Shown here: in pieces, positions 14,006 to 22,378 of the stretch
Layout: each line of letters opens with the position of its first letter
How positions within the stretch are numbered: position 1 is the first letter of the stretch
Assembly (NCBI GenBank): GCA_025937815.1
Contig: JAICQP010000011.1
Coordinates: 1 to 32,243, forward strand
Source: Gemmatimonadota bacterium
GTDB lineage: Bacteria; Gemmatimonadota; Gemmatimonadetes; JACCXV01; JAHWKZ01
Length of the DNA stretch: 32,243 bases
Reading direction: 5' to 3'
Program-made: the position numbers and the translations under genes
Notes under the pieces: generated by a model
Database searches by the model: none
Told to the model about the DNA's origin: nothing
The model's input: the letters and a program-made list of their open reading frames with translations, nothing else

Positions 14006-17000
14006 GTGAGCTTCTGCACCGAATGCGGAGCCCGCCTGCCCGAAGCGGCGAAGTTCTGTCCGGAGTGCGGGACGAAGGCCGCGGTCGCCGCGCCAGCGCC
14101 CCCCGCGCCCGAGCCCGAGCCCACCGTATCCGTACCGCCCCTGCCGGCCGAGCTTCGCGAAAAGTTCGACTCCGTACGATCCGAGCTCCAGGGGGAGCGC
14201 CGGGAGGTCGTCGTCCTGTTCGCCGACCTCAAGGGCTATACGTCGATGTCGGAGGGACTGGACCCCGAGGAGGTCACGATCCTGATGAACCGGCTCCTGC
14301 GGGAGCTGGCAGCGGCCGTCTACGAGTACGAGGGCTACGTCGACAAGTTCATCGGCGACGCCGTGATGGCCCTCTTCGGCGCGCCCCTGGCCCACGAAGA
14401 CGACCCGCAGCGGGGCGTGCTGGCCGGCCTTCGCATGCTGGAGGTCGTCCAGGCGCACAACGAGAAGTCCGCGTACGACCTCGCCCTCCGGGTCGGCATA
14501 AACCTCGGGGAAGTCGTCGCCGCGCACATGGGGTCCGAGATGAACCTTCAGTACACGGTGGTGGGAGATACCGTCAACGTCGCCTCGCGCCTGGAGGGGG
14601 CGGCCGAGCCCAACACCGTTCTCGTCAGCGAGGCCGTGTGGAAGCGGGTCCGCCGGAGCTTCGACGGCGCCGAGGTTCCGCCGCTCACGCTGAAGGGCAA
14701 GGCCGAGCCGATCCGCGGATGGCGGGTCGCGGGAGTGCGCAAGGAGCGCCGCGGACGCGAAGAGACGCCCTTCGTCAATCGCGAGGTCGAGATGGCGCGA
14801 CTCACGGCCGCGCTCGAACGCGCCGAGTCCCACGAGCTCGGCGCGATCGTGATCCTGGCGGACGCCGGCGTCGGAAAGAGCCGGCTTGTGCGGGAGGCGC
14901 TGGCTGGCGCCTCCGGGAACACGCGTGTGCTGCGCCTTCAATTCAGCCCCGTTCGTCTGCCGGGCTATCGTTCTCCCGCCGTCGAGCTGTTCGGGCAGCT
15001 GGTCGGCGGTGGGATGGAGGAGGCGCGCGCGCTCCTGGGCGACGAGGCCGAGAAGCACGCGCAGGGTCTGGCCGGGCTCGCGGCGCTGGCGGATCCGGAA
15101 TGGGGAGAGAATGCCACGCCGCACGACGTCGATCCGGCGACGGCTCGACAGAACCGCTGGCTGGCGGTAGCGGCGCTGTTGCGCGCCGTCGACCGGCTGT
15201 CACCCGTCGTGCTATCGATCGAGAACGTGCACTGGGCGGACGAGGCGGCGCGAGAGTTCCTCGCTTTCGTGCTGTCCCCCGACGCGCAGGTGCATGTGGG
15301 AGCGCTCCTCACCGCGCGCGCCACCGATCTCACCTGGCTGCCCGAGACCGTGGAGCGTATGCCGATCGGCCCGCTGGAGCAGGACGCCGCGGAATCCATG
15401 CTCGGCGCCCTGGTCGAGGACCTGCCGCCGGAGGAGCGGCGGGAGCTCATCCGTCGCAGCGCGGGCAACCCGCTGTTCATCGAGGAGCTGGCACGGGCGC
15501 TCGCCGAAACGGGGGGAACGGGCAGAGCAGTCCCCAGCATGCTCCAGGGCCTGATCATGTCGCGCATCGACAGGCTGGAGCCAGCGTACCAGCACCTTCT
15601 TCAAATGGCTTCGGTGCTGGGCCTCCAGTTCCCGCTGCCCCTCCTCGGCAGCATGTACATGCTGGAGTCGGAGTCTATCGGGTTCGAAGCCGCGCTGTCG
15701 GGCCTCGAGGAGCGGGGCTTTCTCGAGCGGCAGGGGGGCCTGGGCGGGTTCCTGCACGCGCTCGTCCAGGAAGTCGCGTATGGCGGACTCCTCGTTCGGG
15801 TCCGACGCGTACTTCACGAATCCGCGGCCCGGCTGGGGGAGGAGCAGTTCCATGATCGCCGCGAAGCCGAGGCGGCTTTCTTCGCTCATCACTACTGGCA
15901 TGCGGATCTGCCGGCCGAGGCCGCTCCCCACCTGTGGGTCGCCGGCCGGGCGGCGGCGGGGGGATGGAACCTGCCGGCGGCCGAGCAGTTCCTGCGACGC
16001 GCTGCCGAGGCGTTCGAGAAGAGCGATCGAGCCCTCGAACCCGAGGATGCCGCGCGTTTCGAGGAAACCACGGGCAATGTGCTGCTTCATCGTGGTGCGC
16101 TGGAGGAGGCGGAGAGTTGGTTCAGTCGCCTGGAAGCGCGAGGCCGAGCTGCGGCAGTCGCCGAATGGGAGGCCCGGGGCATCGAATACCAGGGTCGAAT
16201 CGCGTGGTATCGCGGCCGCCTCGACGTCGCACAGGATCTGTTCGAGCGCGGGCTTACGATCATCACCGACGATTCCCCACGCGTGTTCGCCGATCTCCAC
16301 AACGACCTCGGCGCTGTGTTCTACTATCGTCACGACTTCGATCGCGCGTTCGCCTGCCACTCCACGTCTCTGAAGTTCCGGCGCGAGCTCGACGATCGGC
16401 TGGGGATAGCGAAGAGCCTCTCCAACATCGGAAACATCCTTCTGCATCTGAAGGAGGACTTCGATGGGGCGGAGGAGCACTACCGCCAGGCGCACGAGAC
16501 CGCGGTCGAAATCGGGGATCGGCAGATGCAGTACTCCGCGCTCAACAACCTAGGCCTGGTCGAGCTGGCGCGTGGGGACTGGAAGGCGGCACTGGCCACC
16601 TTCGAGCGCGCGATGTCGATTCTGTCCGAGATCGGCTGGTCGTACGCGCGGTTCGTGACGCTCCAGAATCAAGCATGGTGCGAGATGGAGCTCGGCCGTC
16701 TGGCCGATGCGCTTCGCCATCTCCAGCTCTGTTACGAGAAGGGCGAAGCCGTCCTGGAACCGGTGAACCGTGTGCGGACCCGCTCGTTTCTGTTCGACGT
16801 CTGGCTCCATATAGGCGCTCTAGATCGCGCGCGGGAGATGCTGGAGTCCTCTCGGGCGATGGTCGACGAATTGAAGCTGGTTGAAGAAGAGGAGGAGGTC
16901 CGGCTGCGCGAAGCGAGGTGGCTGTCCGAGAACGGACGCTGGGCCGAGGCCGCCGAAAAGTTCGCACGCACGGAGGAGGAGGCCTCGCGCCAGCACGCGA

Positions 17001-17422
17001 CGGCGGTGGAGCTGATCGCGCGCGCGCACGGCTGTCGCGCCCGTGCACGGGCCGGGCTTCCGGACCTCGGGGCGTGCGAGGTCGCGCGTGCGGGAGCCAA
17101 CCGGCCGCTGGCGGCCCTCGTCCGCTTTCTCCTCGTGGACGCGGCCTTCGCGCGCGATCCCCAGGCCACGCTCGAGACCGAGCTGACGTCCGTCCTGGAG
17201 CTGTCCGAGTCGCTCGCGATGGAGCCCCTGGTGCTGTCCTGTGCGAGCCGGCTGGGCTCCCTGCGCCACGCGCTGGGCGACGCCGAAGGAGCTCGTGTGG
17301 CGTTCGAGCGCGCCGCCGCCGCCGCCGACACGCTTGCCAGTGGCCTGCCCGCTGACCTGCGCGAGGTCTTCGAGGCCCGCCCCGACGTCGCCGACCTGCG
17401 CCAGCGGCTCGCTCCGGCCTGA
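14006..17422 (+). CDS. zinc ribbon / class III cyclase / AAA ATPase / TPR multidomain regulator
   Basis: This is a 1138-residue soluble protein. GTG 14006 has AGAAAGG at about 8 nt. Domains in order: a double-CxxC zinc ribbon (C4, C7, C18, C21); a Pro-rich linker; a class III cyclase domain (about 65-245) with metal Asp D74 and D118, K114, T184 in place of the purine-specifying Asp (class IIIb style), N191 and R195; an STAND/AAA NTPase with Walker A-like ADAGVGKS (285-292) and Walker B IENVHWADE; then about ten TPR-like helical repeats to the C-terminus. The plan matches the widespread cyclase-AAA-TPR signalling proteins. It probably makes cAMP in response to a ligand or protein bound by the ATPase/TPR part. 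All catalytic residues are present. Confidence 0.93.
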   Translation: MSFCTECGARLPEAAKFCPECGTKAAVAAPAPPAPEPEPTVSVPPLPAELREKFDSVRSELQGERREVVVLFADLKGYTSMSEGLDPEEVTILMNRLLRELAAAVYEYEGYVDKFIGDAVMALFGAPLAHEDDPQRGVLAGLRMLEVVQAHNEKSAYDLALRVGINLGEVVAAHMGSEMNLQYTVVGDTVNVASRLEGAAEPNTVLVSEAVWKRVRRSFDGAEVPPLTLKGKAEPIRGWRVAGVRKERRGREETPFVNREVEMARLTAALERAESHELGAIVILADAGVGKSRLVREALAGASGNTRVLRLQFSPVRLPGYRSPAVELFGQLVGGGMEEARALLGDEAEKHAQGLAGLAALADPEWGENATPHDVDPATARQNRWLAVAALLRAVDRLSPVVLSIENVHWADEAAREFLAFVLSPDAQVHVGALLTARATDLTWLPETVERMPIGPLEQDAAESMLGALVEDLPPEERRELIRRSAGNPLFIEELARALAETGGTGRAVPSMLQGLIMSRIDRLEPAYQHLLQMASVLGLQFPLPLLGSMYMLESESIGFEAALSGLEERGFLERQGGLGGFLHALVQEVAYGGLLVRVRRVLHESAARLGEEQFHDRREAEAAFFAHHYWHADLPAEAAPHLWVAGRAAAGGWNLPAAEQFLRRAAEAFEKSDRALEPEDAARFEETTGNVLLHRGALEEAESWFSRLEARGRAAAVAEWEARGIEYQGRIAWYRGRLDVAQDLFERGLTIITDDSPRVFADLHNDLGAVFYYRHDFDRAFACHSTSLKFRRELDDRLGIAKSLSNIGNILLHLKEDFDGAEEHYRQAHETAVEIGDRQMQYSALNNLGLVELARGDWKAALATFERAMSILSEIGWSYARFVTLQNQAWCEMELGRLADALRHLQLCYEKGEAVLEPVNRVRTRSFLFDVWLHIGALDRAREMLESSRAMVDELKLVEEEEEVRLREARWLSENGRWAEAAEKFARTEEEASRQHATAVELIARAHGCRARARAGLPDLGACEVARAGANRPLAALVRFLLVDAAFARDPQATLETELTSVLELSESLAMEPLVLSCASRLGSLRHALGDAEGARVAFERAAAAADTLASGLPADLREVFEARPDVADLRQRLAPA

Positions 17423-17548
17423 CACTGTCCGAGGCCTGACAACGCGCTACCTGCCATCGACCTACCGTGCGGGCGTCCGTTTGGACGGCGTGGAGGCCCC
17501 GGTCGTCTTTTCGAAGTGAACGAATCGGGGGACGGAGAAGGAGGGTCG

Positions 17549-18919
17549 ATGGACGGACGCATGGATCGACGCCGCTTCCTGGCCGGCGCCGGGGCCGTGA
17601 CGGCCGGGGCGCTGGCGTGCGGGGCGGCGGGACTGGACTTCGCGAACCGGGCCCGGCAGCTGGTCGCCGACGACGGGGGCGGGCGTCCGTTCGATCCCGG
17701 GGACTGGGGCTCGGTGCGGGAGAGCTTCAGCCTCTCCCCCGACGTCGTCCACATGGGCGCCCTGTACATCGCCAGCAATCCCGCCCCTGTCCGGGACGCC
17801 ATCGCCAACCACCGCATGGGCCTCGACCGCGATCCCGTCCCCTATCTCCAGCGCAACGAGCGCGCGCTCACCTACGCGGCCCTCGAGGCCGCCGGGCGCT
17901 ACATGGACGCCGACTCGGACGATCTGGCGCTGACCGACAGCACGACGATGGGCCTGGGGCTCCTCTACACCGGACTCCGCCTCGAGCCCGGACAGGAGAT
18001 CCTGACCACCGAGCACGACTACTACGTCACCCATGAGGCCACGCGCCTGGCGGCCGAGCGGACCGGGGCGACGGTGCGGAGGATCCGGCTCCACGATCCC
18101 GAGGACCTTACGCGCCAGGGTATCGACGTCGACGGCGACCGGATCGCGGAGCGGATCGCGCGCGAGATCCGTCCGGCGACGCGGGTCGTCGCCCTGACCT
18201 GGGTCCATTCCAGCACCGGCCTCAAGCTCCCGCTGGAACAGATCGCGGCAGCCGTGCGCGAGCGGACGGGCGATCGGCCTCAGCAGGACAGGCCGCTCCT
18301 GTGCGTGGACGGCGTGCACGGGTTCGGGGTCGAGGACATCGGCATGGGCGACACGGGCTTCGACTTCTTCGTCGCCGGCTGCCACAAGTGGCTCTTCGGT
18401 CCACGCGGCACGGGCGTCGTCTGGGGCCGGGGAGAAGAGGCATGGTCGCTCGTTCGCCCCACGATCCCGAGCTTCCTCGACTCCTCGCTGTGGACCGCGT
18501 GGGCGCGCGGCGCTCCGCCGGGCGGGGAGACCACGGCGCACCGCGCGACGCCGGGCGGCTTCAAGGCATTCGAGCATCGCTGGGCGCTCGAGCAGGCGTT
18601 CGACTTCCTGCGCGAGATCGGCAAGGACCGGGTCGCCGGGCGCACCCACGAGCTGGCGCGGCGACTGAAGGAGGGGCTGATCGAGGTCCCCCGCGTTCAG
18701 CTCATCACGCCGCTCCCGGAGACCGTCTCTTCGGGGATCGTCTGCTTCGATGTCGAGGGGATGTCGGCGGCCACCGCCGTCGGCCTGCTGGGGGCCCGGG
18801 GGATCGTCGCCACAGTCACCCCGTACGCGACGACCTACGCGCGGCTGGCGCCCAGCATCCTCAACTCGCCCGCCGAAGTCGACGCCGCCATCGCCGCCGT
18901 TCGCGAAATCGCCGCCTGA
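17549..18919 (+). CDS. Tat-exported class V aminotransferase-fold PLP enzyme
   Basis: This 456-residue protein starts at ATG 17549, with AAGGAGG about 5 nt upstream; an in-frame start at 17516 is less likely. The N-terminus DRRRFLAGAGAVTAGALACG is a twin-arginine signal, possibly lipidated at LACG. The rest is a class V aminotransferase (NifS/isopenicillin-N-epimerase-like): the PLP-binding Asp in CVDGVHGFG, and the Schiff-base Lys in AGCHKWLFGPRGTG (K280). This family includes cysteine desulfurases, kynureninase-like enzymes and epimerases. Tat export would fit folding with PLP in the cytoplasm before secretion. The substrate is unknown. The gap to the preceding cyclase gene is 126 bp and contains a short CGTCC/GGACG stem-loop (17474-17487) without a T-run. 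Confidence 0.88.
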   Translation: MDGRMDRRRFLAGAGAVTAGALACGAAGLDFANRARQLVADDGGGRPFDPGDWGSVRESFSLSPDVVHMGALYIASNPAPVRDAIANHRMGLDRDPVPYLQRNERALTYAALEAAGRYMDADSDDLALTDSTTMGLGLLYTGLRLEPGQEILTTEHDYYVTHEATRLAAERTGATVRRIRLHDPEDLTRQGIDVDGDRIAERIAREIRPATRVVALTWVHSSTGLKLPLEQIAAAVRERTGDRPQQDRPLLCVDGVHGFGVEDIGMGDTGFDFFVAGCHKWLFGPRGTGVVWGRGEEAWSLVRPTIPSFLDSSLWTAWARGAPPGGETTAHRATPGGFKAFEHRWALEQAFDFLREIGKDRVAGRTHELARRLKEGLIEVPRVQLITPLPETVSSGIVCFDVEGMSAATAVGLLGARGIVATVTPYATTYARLAPSILNSPAEVDAAIAAVREIAA

Positions 18920-18975
18920 TACACGACGGGCGCCGGGGGAGACTGAGCGGCTAGAGAAAGAGGAGCAGGACCCAA

Positions 18976-19040
18976 GGCGTGGCGAATCCCACGCCGCAGG
19001 AAAGGCGACGCAGCGCAACGCCGCAGACGAGGCGTTTTCA
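18976..19040 (+). repeat. 65-bp dispersed repeat, copy 1
   Basis: This segment is about 80% identical by eye to 25856-25920, in the same orientation. It starts with a hairpin (GGCGTGG/CCACGCC, 18976-18995) and ends with GCAGACGAGGCGTTTTCA. It lies 9 bp from the stop codon of the minus-strand methyltransferase gene, in the 130-bp gap between that gene and the convergent aminotransferase gene. No protein is encoded. Its nature is unknown; it could be a REP/MITE-like element or a shared 3'-end RNA structure. Confidence 0.7.
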
Positions 19041-19049
19041 CCGTCCTGC

Positions 19050-19673
19050 CTAAGCGGCGGAGGCGATGCCGAGGTATTGCCATGCTGTAGGCTTCCACCC
19101 CGACACATAACCCGTATCCAGCTCCTCGATCCGGAACCCCGCGGCTTTGAGGATCGCCAGCGGATCGCGGTCCAGGTGGCATCCGCCGGCGACCCGGCGC
19201 CATACCGGAGTGATCCGCTCCTGCCAGCGCCGGACGGACGGGTCCGGAGAGCGTCCGTGCTCGGCGAAAAGGAGCCGTCCGTCGGGGGCCAGCGTCCGCC
19301 TCGCCTCCAGCAGCGCGCCCACGGGATCGGGCACGGTGCACAGCGTGTAGGTCACGACCAGCGTGTCCACGGAAGCGTCGGGGAGCGCCAGCCCGGGCTC
19401 GTCGGCGGGCCGGACGAAGAAGCGGACCGGGAAGGCCGTCTCGCCGGCGCGGCTCGCGGCCATCCGGTAGAGTTCGGGGGAAGGATCGACGCCCCACACG
19501 AGATCGACCTTGTCGGGGTCGTAGAGCGGCAGGTTCCGCCCCGAGCCGATCCCCAGCTCGAGCACCTTGCCGCGGGCTCGCGGCACGATCCGCTCGCGCT
19601 GCTCGGTGATGGCTCCAAGGCCGCAGCTCCAGTCGATGAGCCGCGGGAGCACCAGCTGGTCGTATAGCCTCAT
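19050..19673 (-). CDS. class I SAM-dependent methyltransferase (UbiE/Methyltransf_11 type)
   Basis: This is a 207-residue enzyme. ATG 19673 overlaps the stop of the upstream hydratase gene (ATGA) and has GGAGG 5 nt upstream. Motif I is VLELGIGSGRNLPLY (37-51), the acidic end of the second strand is GVDPSPEL (61-68), and the post-motif region DTLVVTYTLCTVPDP is typical of UbiE-like enzymes. The protein ends in WQYLGIASAA. The methyl acceptor (lipid, small molecule or quinone) cannot be told. It is the last gene of the AtuA/hydratase cluster. Its stop codon is followed 9 bp later by repeat copy 1. Confidence 0.9.
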   Translation of the reverse strand: MRLYDQLVLPRLIDWSCGLGAITEQRERIVPRARGKVLELGIGSGRNLPLYDPDKVDLVWGVDPSPELYRMAASRAGETAFPVRFFVRPADEPGLALPDASVDTLVVTYTLCTVPDPVGALLEARRTLAPDGRLLFAEHGRSPDPSVRRWQERITPVWRRVAGGCHLDRDPLAILKAAGFRIEELDTGYVSGWKPTAWQYLGIASAA

Positions 19674-20461
19674 TGCGCCTCCGATGCCGCCGCGCCCCGT
19701 CGTGCCAGGAAGGCCCGGACGCCTGCGCGGCAGTCTTCTGTGCTGCGCGCTTCCGCGTTCACCTGCGCGCCCCGCTCTATGCCCTCCGCGAACGTCAGCT
19801 CGTCCAGATCGTATAGAAGTCGCTTGGTGAGGGCCATGGAAGTCCGCGAGCGGGTCGCCAGGTCGACGGTGAACGCGAGTGAGTCGTCGGCGAACGTGTG
19901 GCGCGAGAACACCGCGTGCACGAGCCCTTGTTCCAGCGCCTCGCGCGCTCCGATGCGCTGGCCGGATGCCACGAGCGCGAACGCCCGCTTCTCGCCCACC
20001 GCCCGGACCAGCATCGTCATGACCATGGCGGGAACGAAGCCGATATGGATCTCCGGGTACCCGAAGTTCGCGTCGTCGGCGGCCACCACGACGTCGCACG
20101 CCGTCGCGAGTCCGGCGCCGCCGGCCAGGGCGTTCCCCTGCACAGCCGCGACGATCGCCTTGGGGAGCCTGCGCATGTGGAGGAACAGCCGGCCCATCAC
20201 GAGCGCGTCCTCTTCCAGCTCGCCGCGGGACATGTCGAGCGTGGCCTCGATGTGCGCCAGGTCCGCGCCGGCGCAGAAGTCGCGCCCCTCGGCGGCGAGC
20301 AGGATCGCCGCGACGCGCTCGTCCGCCTCCGCTGCGGCCAGCGCCTCCTCGAGATCGGCGATCGTATCCGGATCGAGCGCGTTTCGTTTCTCGGGGCGGG
20401 CCAGCGTGACGAGCGCTACCGCGTCCTCCGCCCGCACCTCGTACCGCACGCGACCGCTCAT
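19670..20461 (-). CDS. enoyl-CoA hydratase/isomerase family protein
   Basis: At 263 residues it is the usual crotonase length. The oxyanion-hole segments DFCAGADLAHI and GNALAGGAGLATACDVVVA are present, followed by the acidic active-site region FGYPEIHIGFVPAM. It starts at ATG 20461, overlapping the AtuA C-domain stop by four bases. In acyclic-terpene (Atu) and leucine (Liu) degradation clusters, the hydratase next to AtuA is a methylglutaconyl- or isohexenylglutaconyl-CoA hydratase. The neighbourhood suggests the same kind of branched acyl-CoA substrate here, but no carboxylase or ligase gene is in the window to confirm it. Confidence 0.92.
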   Translation of the reverse strand: MSGRVRYEVRAEDAVALVTLARPEKRNALDPDTIADLEEALAAAEADERVAAILLAAEGRDFCAGADLAHIEATLDMSRGELEEDALVMGRLFLHMRRLPKAIVAAVQGNALAGGAGLATACDVVVAADDANFGYPEIHIGFVPAMVMTMLVRAVGEKRAFALVASGQRIGAREALEQGLVHAVFSRHTFADDSLAFTVDLATRSRTSMALTKRLLYDLDELTFAEGIERGAQVNAEARSTEDCRAGVRAFLARRGAAASEAQ

Positions 20462-20826
20462 CGGCCCGCCCTGCCCGTGGCCGTATCCAGCGATGCGAGA
20501 ACGTCGGCCGGGACGTCGATCTCCGCGCGCAGCAGCGCGGTCGAGTACACCTTGCCCTGCGCGTCGGTCATGAGGCTCACGGTGCCGCCACCGCCGAGCG
20601 CGCCGTGGAGGAGGAAGTTGAGCGCCTCGAGGTTGTGGAGCTCGAAGCGTTCGACAGGGCCGTCGATCATGCCCGCGAAGTGCTCCGCCACACGCTCGGC
20701 GGTGAGCTCGCGCTCGAGGAGCGCGTACGCTTGCGCGCTGTACGCTATCACTCCCACGTTCGCCGTGTCGCCCTTGTCGCCCGAGCGTGCATGGGCGAGA
20801 TGCCGCAGCTGGACCCGCGTGGTCAT
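20458..20826 (-). CDS. AtuA C-terminal-domain protein (stand-alone)
   Basis: This 122-residue protein begins at ATG 20826 with RHLAHARSGDKGDTANVGVIAYS, the signature of the C-terminal ferredoxin-like domain found fused to the DUF1446 domain in acyclic-terpene-utilisation protein AtuA. Here it is a separate gene; its N-terminal partner is encoded at 22379-23755, with a glycosyltransferase gene between. The stop overlaps the start of the hydratase gene. Its biochemical role is undefined in the family. It probably forms a complex with the N-terminal domain protein. Confidence 0.85.
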   Translation of the reverse strand: MTTRVQLRHLAHARSGDKGDTANVGVIAYSAQAYALLERELTAERVAEHFAGMIDGPVERFELHNLEALNFLLHGALGGGGTVSLMTDAQGKVYSTALLRAEIDVPADVLASLDTATGRAGR

Positions 20827-20872
20827 CGGACTCAACGGTAACGATCGCGGCCGGCGCCGGCGAATCCGTCGG

Positions 20873-22369
20873 TCATGGCGGGGGCGCGTGGATCTTCGTC
20901 GTCCCGGGGGCGAATTCGATCGCGACCGCGCCGCGCTCCCGAATGGCCCGGACCAGGGCCTGCCTGTCGACCCGCGCGCCGTAGGCGGCCTCCAGCCGAG
21001 GCGTGAGATCCTCGACCGGGGGCTGGTAACGCCCGCGGGTTGACCCCAACCCGGGAACCAGCGGCGCCTGGTTCGGCCCCGAGACGAGGAGCCAGGTCCG
21101 CGGCGGTAGCGAGCCATCGGGACGCCTGGGAAACCGGGGGCCGACCGACTCTACGGGCAGCCCGTACCATCTTCCGATCGCCCTGAGATACGGCCGCGCG
21201 AAGACGACGACATCGCCGGGACGGGTTTCCGGGAGCAGGGTACGGGCGAGCGTTCCGGCCGCGAACATCCCGGGCAGCGGCCCCGTGGGGGCCGCGGCCC
21301 GGATCCCTGTCACGGCGAGGAGCGCCGCTCCCGCGACGACCCCGGCGCGCAATCCCCTGCCGGGCAGGAGAGCGAGCGCCGCCAGCCCGATCGAGATCGC
21401 CAGCCGCCAGGGGATCAGATACCGGTCCACCCCGAAGGGCCGCCCCGGCGCTCCCGCCATGACAGCGGCGAGCGTCAGGCCGGCCACCGCGGCGACCGCC
21501 AGGCCGAGCGGGGCGGAGCGGCGCGCGAGGAGAGCGATCCCGGCGAGGCCCGCGAGCGTGAGGAGCGGAGCGGCGAACCCGATCGGCCAATGGTCCGCCG
21601 CTCGCTCGATGACGAATCGCGCCGCTTGCCACCCATCGAGCATTCCGGACGTGGCGACCGGCCGGAGGGTGCCCATCGGGAATGGTTCGCCTAGGCCCAC
21701 GGACCGGCCCAGTCGGACGACCTGCCCGAGCGAACCGGCGAGCGGCAGGAGCGCGGCCAGGCCAGCGAACCGGGCCCCCCATCGCCACGCCACGGTTCCC
21801 AGGACCGCTGCGGCGAGGGCGAAGCCGAGATAGTGAGTCCAGGTCGCCGCCAGGAGGATCGCACCCAGTCCGAGCCAGGGGCCGGCGCTTCGCTCGCCCC
21901 TCGAGCCGATCTCGTCCATCCGCCACAGCGCCGCGAGAACCAGGAGGGCCAGCAGCCCGTACATCCGGGCCAGGCTCGACAGGACGACCAGCACCGGATC
22001 GAACGCGACCAGGGCCGCGAGGAGAAGCCCCACCCCGACCCGATTCCCGAGGAGCCACGCCGCTGGAACGCAGAGGATCCCCGCGATCACGGACGGCAAT
22101 CGAAGGCTCCAGACGCTCTCCCCGAACGCCTCGAGGGAGAGGCGAACGAGGAGAAACGAAAGCGGCGGGTGATCCGGGTGATGGTGCCAGAGGAGGAAGT
22201 CCCAGAGCGTCGCGCCGGACGTGCGCCATGTCAGTCCTTCGTCCCCGATGAGAGGCCGCGCGTCGACCAGCCAGACGCGAATGGCCGCCCCGGCGAGCGT
22301 CGTCGCCCCGAGCGCGAGGACGGCGCGCGTGCGACGGGTGGGCGCTGGCGCGTCGTCGCCGTGGGCCAC
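20873..22369 (-). CDS. GT39/ArnT-like multi-TM glycosyltransferase
   Basis: This is a 498-residue integral membrane protein. GTG 22369 has GAGG at about 5 nt and lies 9 bp after the AtuA N-domain stop. After a first TM helix comes LIGDEGLTW (D43/E44), the acidic pair at the start of the first periplasmic loop in polyprenyl-phosphate-dependent GT-C enzymes (PMT/ArnT/GT39/GT83). Then WHHHPDHPPLSFLLVRLSL and about 10 further hydrophobic segments follow, with a C-terminal soluble domain containing a strand GDVVVFARPYL. Such enzymes move a sugar from a lipid-phosphate donor to protein or lipid on the periplasmic side. Donor and acceptor are unknown. Its position inside a catabolic cluster is unusual. 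Confidence 0.82.
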   Translation of the reverse strand: MAHGDDAPAPTRRTRAVLALGATTLAGAAIRVWLVDARPLIGDEGLTWRTSGATLWDFLLWHHHPDHPPLSFLLVRLSLEAFGESVWSLRLPSVIAGILCVPAAWLLGNRVGVGLLLAALVAFDPVLVVLSSLARMYGLLALLVLAALWRMDEIGSRGERSAGPWLGLGAILLAATWTHYLGFALAAAVLGTVAWRWGARFAGLAALLPLAGSLGQVVRLGRSVGLGEPFPMGTLRPVATSGMLDGWQAARFVIERAADHWPIGFAAPLLTLAGLAGIALLARRSAPLGLAVAAVAGLTLAAVMAGAPGRPFGVDRYLIPWRLAISIGLAALALLPGRGLRAGVVAGAALLAVTGIRAAAPTGPLPGMFAAGTLARTLLPETRPGDVVVFARPYLRAIGRWYGLPVESVGPRFPRRPDGSLPPRTWLLVSGPNQAPLVPGLGSTRGRYQPPVEDLTPRLEAAYGARVDRQALVRAIRERGAVAIEFAPGTTKIHAPPP

Positions 22370-22378
22370 GCGCGATCC

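Noticed and set aside
11404-15855. A 1483-codon plus-strand frame across the cyclases and lipoprotein
   Set aside because: It is antisense to well-supported genes and has low-complexity Arg/Asp/Gly composition, a typical GC-rich shadow.
18976-19040. Integron attC site
   Set aside because: The element lacks the inverse core GTTRRRY and the paired R/L boxes, and no integrase or cassette array is nearby.
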